Below the pieces are notes generated by a model, which was given only the letters and a program-made list of their open reading frames with translations, was not told where the DNA came from and made no database searches. This document shows, one piece after another, positions 54,549 through 64,000 of a DNA stretch of 64,000 bases. The stretch comes from Panorpa germanica (taxonomy: Eukaryota > Arthropoda > Insecta > Mecoptera > Panorpidae). The stretch spans positions 26,775,034-26,839,033 of the forward strand of contig OY783205.1 of the NCBI GenBank assembly GCA_963678705.1, given 5' to 3'. Each line of letters starts with the position of its first letter. Within the stretch, counting starts at the first letter, position 1. Position numbers and translations under genes: made by a program.

Positions 54549-55382
54549 ATGGGAAAAATTGATATTTTTAAGTTGGGTGCTTTAGATAAAACGAAAACTG
54601 TGTTTTTATTATGTGATGTGCAAGAAAAATTTAAGCCGGCGATGGTACTTTTTGATCAAGCTTGTGCTGGAGCTAGTAAAATGGTATATTATACAAATAT
54701 TTATAGACTTATAAGTAAATAGCGTCAGTAACATTATTTTTAGGTAACAGCAGCAAAAATATTTAAAATCCCTTTATTGGTTACTGAACAAAATCCGAAA
54801 GGTCTTGGACCCACAGCAAAAACCATCGATATATCGGCAGCAAAATGTGTTATCCCAAAAACAGGATTATCGATGAAGCTTCCTCAGATGGACGAACAAT
54901 TTAAATGCTTGTTCCAAGATAAATTAAAGTCCGTTGTTATTTTCGGATTAGAGGTACATAGATTTTGTTCCTAAATTTCTAAAACTTTGTCAACGTTTTC
55001 GTTATTTGATAATTCTTTTAAACGGTAGGCTCATGTTTGTGTGGAACAAACCGCTATTGATTACACCGCTGCTGGATATACCGTTCATATTGTTGCAGAT
55101 GCTACCATATCTAGATCACAAGAAGATCGTTTCCTGGCGTTCAAGGTCAGTTCTTCCAGCATTAACGGAGATGATTCTTCTAATCCATTAATAGTACTGA
55201 TACATTTATTCTTGCAGAGAATGGCTTCCATAGGTTGTCGCATTTCTACAAGCGAACACGTGATTTTCTATTTATTGAAAGATTCTAAAGCTCCAGAATT
55301 CAAAGAGATTGCGAAGTTAATTCGACCCGTCACACCATTTACTGGATTAGCTCCCAAATTGGAAATTGAAAAAAAGAAATGA
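54549..55382 (+). CDS. Isochorismatase-domain hydrolase, ISOC1/ISOC2 type, 4 exons
   Basis: Exons 54549-54683, 54744-54953, 55029-55145 and 55218-55382 all join at codon boundaries (phase 0) and give 208 residues, the usual length for the animal ISOC family. It is a single cysteine-hydrolase (isochorismatase-like) fold. The likely catalytic triad is Asp23 (in LLCDVQEKF), Lys84 (in VIPKTGLSM) and Cys119 (in AHVCVEQTA). The conserved VTEQNPKGLGPT and AGYTVHIVADATISR blocks are also present. Animal ISOC proteins are placed in the cytosol, peroxisome or mitochondrion. Their physiological substrate is not established, and animals do not make isochorismate, so the name describes the fold only. The C-terminus ends in KKK without a peroxisomal SKL-type signal. 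No defect is visible. Confidence 0.95.
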
Positions 55383-56364
55383 ATTAATGAACTTAAAGAA
55401 ATGTAATTATGTAACTGTATTCCAAAAACTATGTGTTCTCAATACCTCTATTTTTTTGTTTTCAACTCTTTCTACTAGCCCTAACGTTCTCATTCCCGCA
55501 CCTTCTCTTAGATGTTTTTTCTCTATTTAAAATTGAACCGGGAGACACCGGATATGTGCATTTACTATCTGTATCTATAAACTCACGCTTATAGTGTGAT
55601 AATTACTCATATTTCCGGAACCGCACATGGGTAGTTCCGCAGAACTACGGGAACCTCCCCTCGCCCCCCACGTTGACACTAGCGCTAGCGTAGTATCCTC
55701 CTACGCTCCGTAGGGATTAAGCTGTTATGACACTAGCTTGTACCCCTAAATGATTCCTTGGGGTTGTATCAAGTCAAGGGATTGAATTTAATAGAAAAAT
55801 AATAACAGGGTTGTGATTCCAGGAAACATAAATAATAACTCATATAAATTATAGTCAGTGTGGTGTCTTCTAGACTTTGCCACGTGCAATGAAACGTTGA
55901 TGATTAAAAATGACGTCAGAATGACATTGCTTTATTACTCATACTATATTCCTATTACAGTAACAGCTTGGAATTTTGTAAAAGTAATACCAGTACAACA
56001 GCCTGGCTTTTACAGTAGCACGAACGTCGTCGAGCTTACTAAAATAAATTATTAATTGATTTAAATTAATTAAGAATATTTTATGAAAGAGGAGTATATA
56101 AAAAGTACTTCATTATTTTTCTTTTATACTTTTTAGGTTAAATTAAATTTAAATAATTTATTATTTTTATCTTAAAATTAAGTAAGGTATATGATAAGGT
56201 ATTCATTAATTTTCTTTTGGTTTTATAAAAACTGTAAACTTGAGATATAAAAAGAAATATGAAGAATATAAGTAGAGTTTGATAAATACTCATTATTTAA
56301 GATTTAGACCTCTGTTGGCCAAATATTACATTAAAAAATATAAGGAAACTATAGTAACCTCTCC
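55383..56364. other. 3' flank of the ISOC-type gene, no further gene seen
   Basis: A GC-rich patch at about 55618-55765 contains gttccgcagaactacggga and the palindrome actagcgctagcgtag. It has no open frame of note and may be a decayed repeat. The rest is AT-rich. Confidence 0.4.
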
Positions 56365-56368
56365 TTAA

Positions 56369-56724
56369 GGTGTAACGATACTTGGCCATTTTTTCTCGCG
56401 AAATATAGATGGCGATATTTTTGATGGCGAATATTATCAAAAAAAAAACATGTTTTTTTTATGTTTAAATCGTTTTATGTAAGTAACTATAAACGCGAAT
56501 CAAAATCTAAAGCTGCAATTAGTTAGATGAATAACGTATCTACATTTTAAGCTTTCTTCCACTGACTTTTAATGAGTTGGAACCGCAAAAATAAGTTTTA
56601 AATAGGAATATTGCTATATTTTCTAGTTAAATTCTTTTAAAAGTTTTTTTTGATAATATTGAACCTGCTGTATAGTATCGCCATCTATATTTCGCGAGAA
56701 AGAATGGTCAAGTATCGTTTCACC
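56369..56724. mobile_element. MITE with ~50-bp inverted repeats and TTAA flanks
   Basis: The left arm (ggtgtaacgatacttggcca onward) and the inverted right arm (ggtgaaacgatacttgacca onward) agree over about 49 bases with three mismatches. They share tctcgcgaaatatagatggc. TTAA flanks both ends (56365-56368 and 56725-56728). TTAA is the target of piggyBac elements, although piggyBac ends usually begin with CCC, so the superfamily is open. It is 356 bp and noncoding. Confidence 0.85.
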
Positions 56725-56728
56725 TTAA

Positions 56729-59062
56729 TCTAGAGCGCTTGGGAACACAAACATGCCGGATTAACGACACGTTGCTCTATTAAGTTAATCATGAAAAGAT
56801 ATAACATATATAAGCCTTGGCCTATTTCTATAAACAAACCAAATTTATACTTTTATAAAACAGGAAATATAACCACCTCGTAAGTTAATTAATATCTGGG
56901 TTTAACAAAACCTAACCCACAAAATAACGCTTCCGTTAAACGACGAATAACGCCGTTAATTTTAATGACGAGGATAAAGTTGACACAAAAAATAAACACA
57001 AAAACAAGACATTTAAATTTAATAAAATAAATTAGTTCTGTCATTGTTTTAATTCATCATAATTATATGTTGTTATTAAAGACAATTAATTTGAAACGAA
57101 TGCGGAAGCGAAAGCGGAAAATGCGCAGCGACCTCAATAAGCTTTAGCTGACCATGTTATTACAGGATTATTGTTCTTATTTTTTAACTAAATTATATTC
57201 TTTGTTTTTGAAAGTTGTTTTTTGAAGAAACGATCCCAATAAGATTAAAATCGTGGAAGTCATTTGACAGATATTTGATATAGGGTGTCTTAACTGCCCA
57301 CATATTTTTAAAGGGAACGAATTTCATATCAGTCAGCTAAAGAAATAATTTCTTTTGCCCAAAACTTTGCAAATTATTATTTTACTATTCGCATGGTGCC
57401 ACTATTGACAAATTCATATGATTTTTAAATAGTACCAACCTTCAAACTAAAGTTAAAGTTATATTTTTTAGGTTATGTTTCTATTTTGTGAAAAATATAT
57501 ATACACCTATTAAAATTGGATTACTAATTAACTCTACGAGGAAACTGAAAAACAAAAGTTTATAATTTAATCTCCCCAAGGTCCTATAAAAAACATTAGT
57601 CCCGCAAATTCGTCGTATAAAAATGTTCCGGATTATATAATTATTTTTTTACATTTTAACATTATACTACAACTTTGGGATTAATAAAAACAGATTAAGG
57701 CTTCACCTAGTCAATTAGTTTGTGCGTAATTAGTCATTTTGCTGTTTACGTTAATTACCAGAACTGTTTTTCATTAATTTAAAATATACGGAGTCTCTAA
57801 AGAAAGTTTCGATTTGATTTACTAGGGCATGGGCGCGTCAGTAGTATGGGTTTCGAGAATATCTTCGCTACGGAGCGTTTCTTGGGTAGCAACCAACTTG
57901 GCATTCATTAGGAATCGAAACTGAGCATTCTTCAACATTCCAGAACATTCAGTTTTCATATGAATCATATTTTTCCCTTAATTTCTGTTTTAATAAGCAC
58001 AGAATTTTCAAAATTTTGTTTCTAATTTTGAATAATTTTTAAATGATTGAATAATAGAGGCATCTTTTTCGAGTATTATAAAGAAACACTTTTTTGGGCA
58101 CTTTTTAATATATTAAAGCCCCTTTCTGTGGTACATTTTTAATATTAGTTAGAGCTTAAAAGCTTTGACTATGAATTACTTAACTAACTCCAAAAAAAGA
58201 CCATTTCTTTAATAGTATTTAGTTCTTTTAGTCTAGCCCAGAATGGTTCATTACATTCGATAAAAACTTTACTGTAATTCGAGCTTTTCAATTTCAATTT
58301 CAAGCTTCTACTTTTAGTGTGACATTCGAGCTTTAATTTAGAACTCTAAATATCAAATTTCTTCATTATTTTCTTAGCACCTCAACTTTTGTAAAACCTT
58401 TGATTTTACTAGAATATCCTGTAGGTTTTTCGTGAAATATTTTGTTGTATTTGATACTGTTGAAATAAACAGAATGCAAAATAATTATGTGAGCATATTT
58501 GATGCGTTAATATTTACATTTTTTAAATTACTAAAAGCAGAATTTAACCTCAAATTTATTTGATAAGTAATATCTATTAAACGTATTATACACCGCTCCA
58601 AAAACATGACCCTAATATTTCCGCGAAACAAATATTTTTAATAAATCGGTTCCAGGTTTATGTATTTTGTGTGGAGTGAAAAATGAGAATACACACCGTG
58701 GGCGACTGGCAGTCAAGTCAGGCGCGACGCTCTTTGACGTTCCACCCCCTAACCACCCCACCTATCGCTCAACAGATACCACCCCTACGCTTTATCGTTT
58801 TAACGTATGCTTCAACATCCCTATTAACAATTTTTGTTAAATTCATGTCTGTCCACATGTCACAGCGAATGATTATTAAACAAAAAATTGTAACATGATT
58901 AGAAGGAAACTAAAACATCAATTGTTAGCAAGCTTTCAAAAATTTGAATATTTGTCAGACGATGACAGAAAATTAAATTTTTTGTTTACTGATTTTGTAT
59001 TTTATATATTTGTTTTTTTCATCAAAACCGTGCATTTTTGGTACGTAGCAATTTTCTGTTTC
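56729..59062. other. Intergenic, no gene seen
   Basis: Contains a family M fragment at 57393-57452 (tggtgccactattgacaaat, taccaaccttcaaa). A GC-richer patch at 58683-58800 has a 71-codon frame on + but no recognisable domain. No splice-supported exon found. Confidence 0.4.
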
Positions 59063-59658
59063 ATGGGCTTGTGTCCTATATCTTAATATCTATAAAACTG
59101 TATTATATATTGATAAAGTGGGCTACTAGAACCTCAAATGTTCAATTATTTTTTAATAACTCCTTATATTTCAGGAGATATTAACAATTAAAAAAGTCAT
59201 TTTGTTTCTTTAATTATTAAAGGGATTCAACGTTGTACAACATTCCAACTGCATGTGACATCACAACCGCTGCCAACCTTACAGCTCATAAATCTCTGCT
59301 ATATGTATTTATATATCAAAATATCAAATATTATTTACAGCTATTTCAAGAAGCAATAAAATTCCAATATTATGTCTACCTTAGCAGGGTTAAATAAAAT
59401 AAAAACTTATTATTCTTTGAATTGACTTGATTATTTCGACTACCAACAGCTACAAAACATTACCACAGCACTGACCTACTCAACAAATAACTGACGTTAT
59501 TTCCATTTCTAGCGCCCACCATTTTTAGCGCCGACCATCTCTAGCGCTACAACTACAATTCAAATTTTTAATAGCTATATCTCCGTCAACATTTAGATAT
59601 TTAATAAAATAGACACGCTAATACACATTTATTAACAACAATGAGGACACAAGCCTAT
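59063..59658 (+). mobile_element. Family B element, full-length reference copy
   Basis: It runs from atgggcttgtgtcct to gaggacacaagcctat, its inverted partner, and is 596 bp, the same length as the copy at 31551-32146. Near the right end it contains a local duplication of ctagcgcc/tagcgccgaccat. It is noncoding. Confidence 0.85.
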
Positions 59659-60445
59659 TCTTGAATTAACTAACATTAAGATATATTTTTGCTTATAACT
59701 TTTTTATTATAAAAGTTCCAACAAAAAGTTATTCACAAAAGTTGTAGACAATGTTGTTATCTACAAAAAAGCTCTTCACAAAATTTTTGTGGAAGTTATA
59801 GTTTTCAAGATAAACAAATAATTGTTTCTCCTTAACCTCAAAATATAATACAAAGATTTAACTTTGTGAACTATGCTTCTAATAATACAAATAGTCTTTA
59901 TAATAAAGGTAATACTATCCTTCTCTGTTGACCAAGAAGATTGCGCTGTGGTCTGTGGACAATAAATATTTAAGGTGTTAAGGATTAAGCAAAGACAACA
60001 ATAAGACGACGAGGTTAGTCGGGTAATATTTAATTAGAACAGTGTTCTAAGCAATGTTAATGTAGGTGTTCAACGTTCAGTTCCGTTCCGTTCCGTTGGG
60101 TGGCAAGAGACTAATAGTGGCGCTGTGGTCGTGTGTCCCTTGTGGGTGGTACGCTAGAGGGTTTATTATAGTGTTGGTAGCGTTTATTAAGTAATTCCCT
60201 GAACCAACACGGGGATTGTTGGTGATGTCATTTGTTTTTGTTTACAGATAATGAATGGCTACACCAAACCCCCCTTTAACAAGCTTCTGTTCTATATGAG
60301 CTATAACTTAATCACTTCATATGCAGTTGTTGCACACACGTAGAAATATATGCAGGGTCGGATTTAGCAATAGGCTCTGGACAATTTTTAACCCGTTGAT
60401 GTTTTGAAAGGATCACAATATAACAAACGAGTTTTTTAAGTAACA
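59659..60445. other. Intergenic, no coding exon seen
   Basis: The stretch 60060-60200 is less AT-rich. It includes three tandem ttccg units (gttccgttccgttccgtt) just after a tcagtt initiator-like word, then ggcgctgtggtcgtgtgtcc. It could be a noncoding first exon or promoter of a gene to the right, but nothing in the window confirms this. Confidence 0.35.
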
Positions 60446-60453
60446 GGTCTAAG

Positions 60454-60759
60454 CAGAGATGTGCGTTTTTCAAATTCAATTTTTATTTTTAAAAATTCTA
60501 GATAGTATTTTTATGAAGCAAAATTGTTTCAAAACGAACTCGGTCTTTATCAAAGAGAATTCACATAATTATTAAAAAAAATAAAATTTATATTAGTAAC
60601 ATAAAGAGTATTCTATTTTCTCAAAAGTATTTTTAAAATACGTATTTTATATTTAAATACCTAACATGAAATTTTTTTTTTTTTTTTTAAATAGAAAAAT
60701 AAAAAGGTATTTTCATTTTGTATTTAAATGCTTTTAAAAAGCATTTGTGCACATCTCTG
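60454..60759. mobile_element. hAT-type MITE, 306 bp, with perfect 8-bp target duplication
   Basis: Perfect 11-bp inverted repeats (cagagatgtgc and gcacatctctg) are flanked by the exact 8-bp duplication ggtctaag (60446-60453 and 60760-60767). An 8-bp duplication and CAG..CTG ends are diagnostic of hAT elements. The interior is AT-rich and noncoding. Confidence 0.92.
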
Positions 60760-60767
60760 GGTCTAAG

Positions 60768-62193
60768 TATATCTTTTACAATTCGTCCACCTAAATTTTA
60801 CTATTCCCTGCAACTAATCCTTGTCTTAATTATCATAATGAGTGGGTATCAAAATACATACACATAATTTATCAAACCACCTTCTAACACGCTGCGTGAA
60901 GCGTTGAAGCTTTATGTGTAAAAAGGGTAACTCAGTGAAAACTTGAAGGGGTTACTAGGGGAATAATTCATTTGTAATTTTAACAGGTAATAATTTAATA
61001 ACAAGTAATACAGGTATTAGTTACCCATATTAACACATCTTTATTGTTGTTTTAATTTAAAATATTAAACCTTGCTTAATTAGTAATTTTGTAAAATACT
61101 AATTTAATATTTCGTCGTTGTGGGTTCAATCTCTGCTAAGCGAGATTTTTTTCTTAACATTAAACGTATATAAATAATTGTCAAGATTTATGATCCAAGT
61201 GATGTTTGATTACATTTATTATATATTTATTTATACATTACTGTATATTTAACAATTTGAAATGAAATATTTTGAAATGTAATCAATCAACACTGCTTTT
61301 GTGCTGCGAATTTAATTTTTAAGCTGTTACAAATCTGACATTTTTATTACTGTAAAATTATTATGGTTTCAGATTTATTTCCATTTATTAATTATATTTA
61401 TGGATATAATATGTTATACAATCACGATCGGTAGACGACGTGACCTAGTAATCCATATACTGCCAAATAGAAATCATACTTCGTTCAGTAGAAATTGACA
61501 TTAATAGCGTTTTCTTTTCAAAGAGAGTGTTGCACTTTCTTGTGCATTTTTTTTTATTGAATAAAAAATTCTGCCCTTTAAATTATGTCGTGTACATTTT
61601 TGGCATTTAATTTTCAAATTACTATTAATTACCAAAAAAAACAATACGTTACTTTCTTTATTATATTAGGAACCATGCATTAATTACGTCACACGCATAG
61701 GTTGCCGGGGGGGGGGGGGATGGTGATGGAGACCACAAAGTGTGAAAAGACGTGGTAAGAGGGGGAAATCTAAAATATCACTTCGAAAACAAATAGAAAC
61801 AAGACTAAAAAACAAAATAAGATTTTTGAAAAAACGTTCTTTTCAAATGTGTGACTTAACAACGATGTTGTAGTAAGGGGAGAGGAGGGAGGTTCATAGT
61901 GTGTGACAAGATATGACAAGATGTGACAATGAAATTGTGTGGTGTAATTTATTTCGACGATTTATTGTGATGTTTTATCTCCCAATAATTGTAATATAAT
62001 AATTGTACATTTGTATCACTTTATTTGTTATATAATGAGTGTATAAAAAGGGCAAAACTAGTGTAAAACTGCACTGTACGGTGTTAATCTGACAATGCGA
62101 TATAAAACGATGAACGAGCTCGATTCTATGACGACGTTTCTAGTTCTATTTCATTTTATAGTCTTCTGAGAATATGCAAAGATTTTATATAGT
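60768..62193. other. Intergenic, no gene seen
   Basis: Holds an attacgtcac-type repeat end at about 61672-61780, with a run of 12 G at 61708-61719 and a flanking purine-rich stretch. No exon supported. Confidence 0.4.
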
Positions 62194-62390
62194 TCAAATT
62201 GCGAGAGTTCGGCGGCGATTTATAATTAAAAGAGGTTATAAGAGCGATATAAATCTATAATACGATAATGAATTTTATCTTATTCGTTTCTATACACATT
62301 ATAGAAAAATAAGTGCTTTTTAGTTATATCGGCAGTTTATGCCCCACAACTTGTTTTAAGTATGAGTCGCCGCCGAACTTTCGTAATTTG
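62194..62390 (+). mobile_element. MITE family A, copy 5
   Basis: A well-preserved copy: left arm tcaaattgcgagagttcggc, right arm gccgccgaactttcgtaatt. It aligns with 6113-6318 throughout, with a small deletion after the gaaaaataagt word. Confidence 0.88.
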
Positions 62391-63671
62391 TACTATATCA
62401 TCTAGTTTATCCAGTTACTAGTGGATTTATTTTTAAAAAAATCTGTGCTCTAATTATTAATTTAAAAATCAATTTTAGTAACCTTAAATAGGTCAATGTT
62501 ACAATCGTAAATATAATTAAATGAACAAATGTTTTTTTTTAAATTACTGTTTAATTATTTTAAATGAAGACGTAGTTTGATTTATTTGTTTTAGGCGCCA
62601 GTTAAGATTTATTATGTACTTGAACCAGCAACTGTTTATTAAAATGACAATGTGAAGTAATTAATCAATCAAGGAAATGGTGTGAAAAAACAAATTGGTT
62701 CAACTGGTAACTTTGAGTTAGTTTAACGATAGATGCATTAATAATCATCTTGCATTAAAAATAAATATAAATATAAGTAATACGTATAATAATAAGTAAT
62801 TGATTATGATGAGCAAATGAAAAGATGGCATCCAAAGTGGGAAAACATATCAAAAAATTGAATCCATCATGAATAATTTCTTTCCATGACGTCGTACAGT
62901 TTGTGTCCCGACTTTCATTCATTCGCTACATCATAAGTAACAAACGGGAGAATAAGTTCATTAACTTTTAGAAATAGAATATTTAATTTTTTTTAATTTT
63001 AAATATATTTTTATCAATGCCTTTACAGAAGTTGAATAAATTAGGGAATTGGATTTGCGCAGTTAACAAATGATGATTAATTTCTATTGGATATTATTAC
63101 AGGTGTTTTTTATTTTTAATTAAAGAAATATAAAGTAAATGACGTCAATATGTTATATTTGTAACATATAAAAGATAACAGTTAATTGAAACAATATTTA
63201 GCAACTTAAGTAAATAGATAATTAAATATGTTAATTAGATTTTACAGAAAAATATTTATCTGATATTTGTCCTATTTCATAGGAGACTATCACTCGAAGT
63301 GATACCAATCTTCGTGGAATACTTAATTACATTTAGAAGCTATAGAAAGAAAGAGTATGTCCTTTAATAACTAAAAAGAATATTAATTATTTCATTTAAA
63401 TTTACAAATATCATAAAATATATACTTTTGTTTTACAAATCAGGTAAAGCATTAAACATAAAGTCTTCTTCAGCACTTCATGAATTTAAAACTCTGCTAT
63501 TCATTCTATCAATAAACTTATTATGCTTCCCTTGTTTACATTCGATTAAATACGTTTTCAGTCTACGACAGGCTTAATCAGGACCTAAAACAGGGCTATA
63601 GTAGTACACTATTTAGGTACTAGCGCGTCTGACGCACATTACTGACTACTTTGTCGTTACCCAGCTCGATA
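62391..63671. other. Intergenic, no gene seen
   Basis: AT-rich with only short frames; no repeat border or exon could be supported. Confidence 0.4.
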
Positions 63672-64000
63672 ATGGGTGTCCTATGTCTTAATTTCTATAA
63701 AAGTGTACTATATATTGATAAAGTGGGTTACTAGAACCTCAAATGTTCAATTATTTTTTAATAACTCCTTATATGTTAAGAGATATTAACAATTAAAAAA
63801 GTATTTTTGTGTCTTTAATTATTAAAGGGATTCAACGTTGTACACATTCCAAATGCATGTGACATCACAATCCTTGTGTAAGGTTACCAACCTTACAGCT
63901 CATAAATCTCTGCTATATGTATTTATATATCAAAATATCAAATATTATTTACAGCTATTTCAAGGAACAAGAAAATTTCAATATTATGTCTGCCTTAGCA
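63672..64000 (+). mobile_element. Family B element, left part; cut by the window edge
   Basis: It matches 59063 onward with few differences and continues to the last base of the window. The terminus reads atgggtgtcct, having lost the cttg of the consensus atgggcttgtgtcct. Confidence 0.85.

Noticed and set aside
58683-58898. 71-codon frame beginning with a plausible ATG
   Set aside because: No signal peptide, domain or splice context; composition suggests a repeat fragment.
61118-61150. gggttcaatctctgctaagc, another tRNA-like word
   Set aside because: It lacks the 5' half of a tRNA and a complementary acceptor stem.

Overview
The window is AT-rich (roughly 70% by eye) animal nuclear DNA with spliced GT-AG genes, almost certainly from an insect. 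Two short elements with Helitron-like ends (10068-10435 and 28458-28811) look like the non-autonomous Helitrons that are common in moths and butterflies. Together with the density of MITEs, SINEs and 5'-truncated LINEs, they make Lepidoptera my best guess. The order is an inference; the eukaryotic, insect-like nature is well supported. Nothing bacterial, viral or CRISPR-like was seen.

Layout. 1-16720 has no gene I can support and carries several transposon relics. 16721-16892 (- strand) is the first coding exon of a lowfat/LIX1-family gene; its later exons are not in the window. 16893-33874 is repeat-rich intergenic DNA with nested insertions. 33875-39510 (+) is a complete 22-exon RNF123/KPC1-type E3 ubiquitin ligase that reconstructs to 1293 residues in frame from start to stop. 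41514-52041 (-) is a four-exon gene for a 205-residue secreted precursor that ends in a classic amidation and dibasic processing site, probably a neuropeptide. It has a TATA box and initiator about 200 bases upstream of its ATG, and introns full of transposons. 53631-54350 (+) is a two-exon, four-helix membrane protein that I do not recognise. 54549-55382 (+) is a four-exon isochorismatase-domain hydrolase (ISOC1/2 type), starting only 198 bases downstream of the previous stop. 55383-64000 is intergenic with well-delimited MITEs.

The genes do not form a pathway: they are independent insect genes in compact clusters (33.9-39.5 kb and 53.6-55.4 kb) separated by transposon-rich DNA. The most interesting items are the candidate amidated-peptide precursor and its promoter, the unrecognised membrane protein whose short intron resembles a dispersed repeat, and several insertions datable by nesting: LINE in Helitron-like end, LINE in MITE, LINE in mariner-like repeat.
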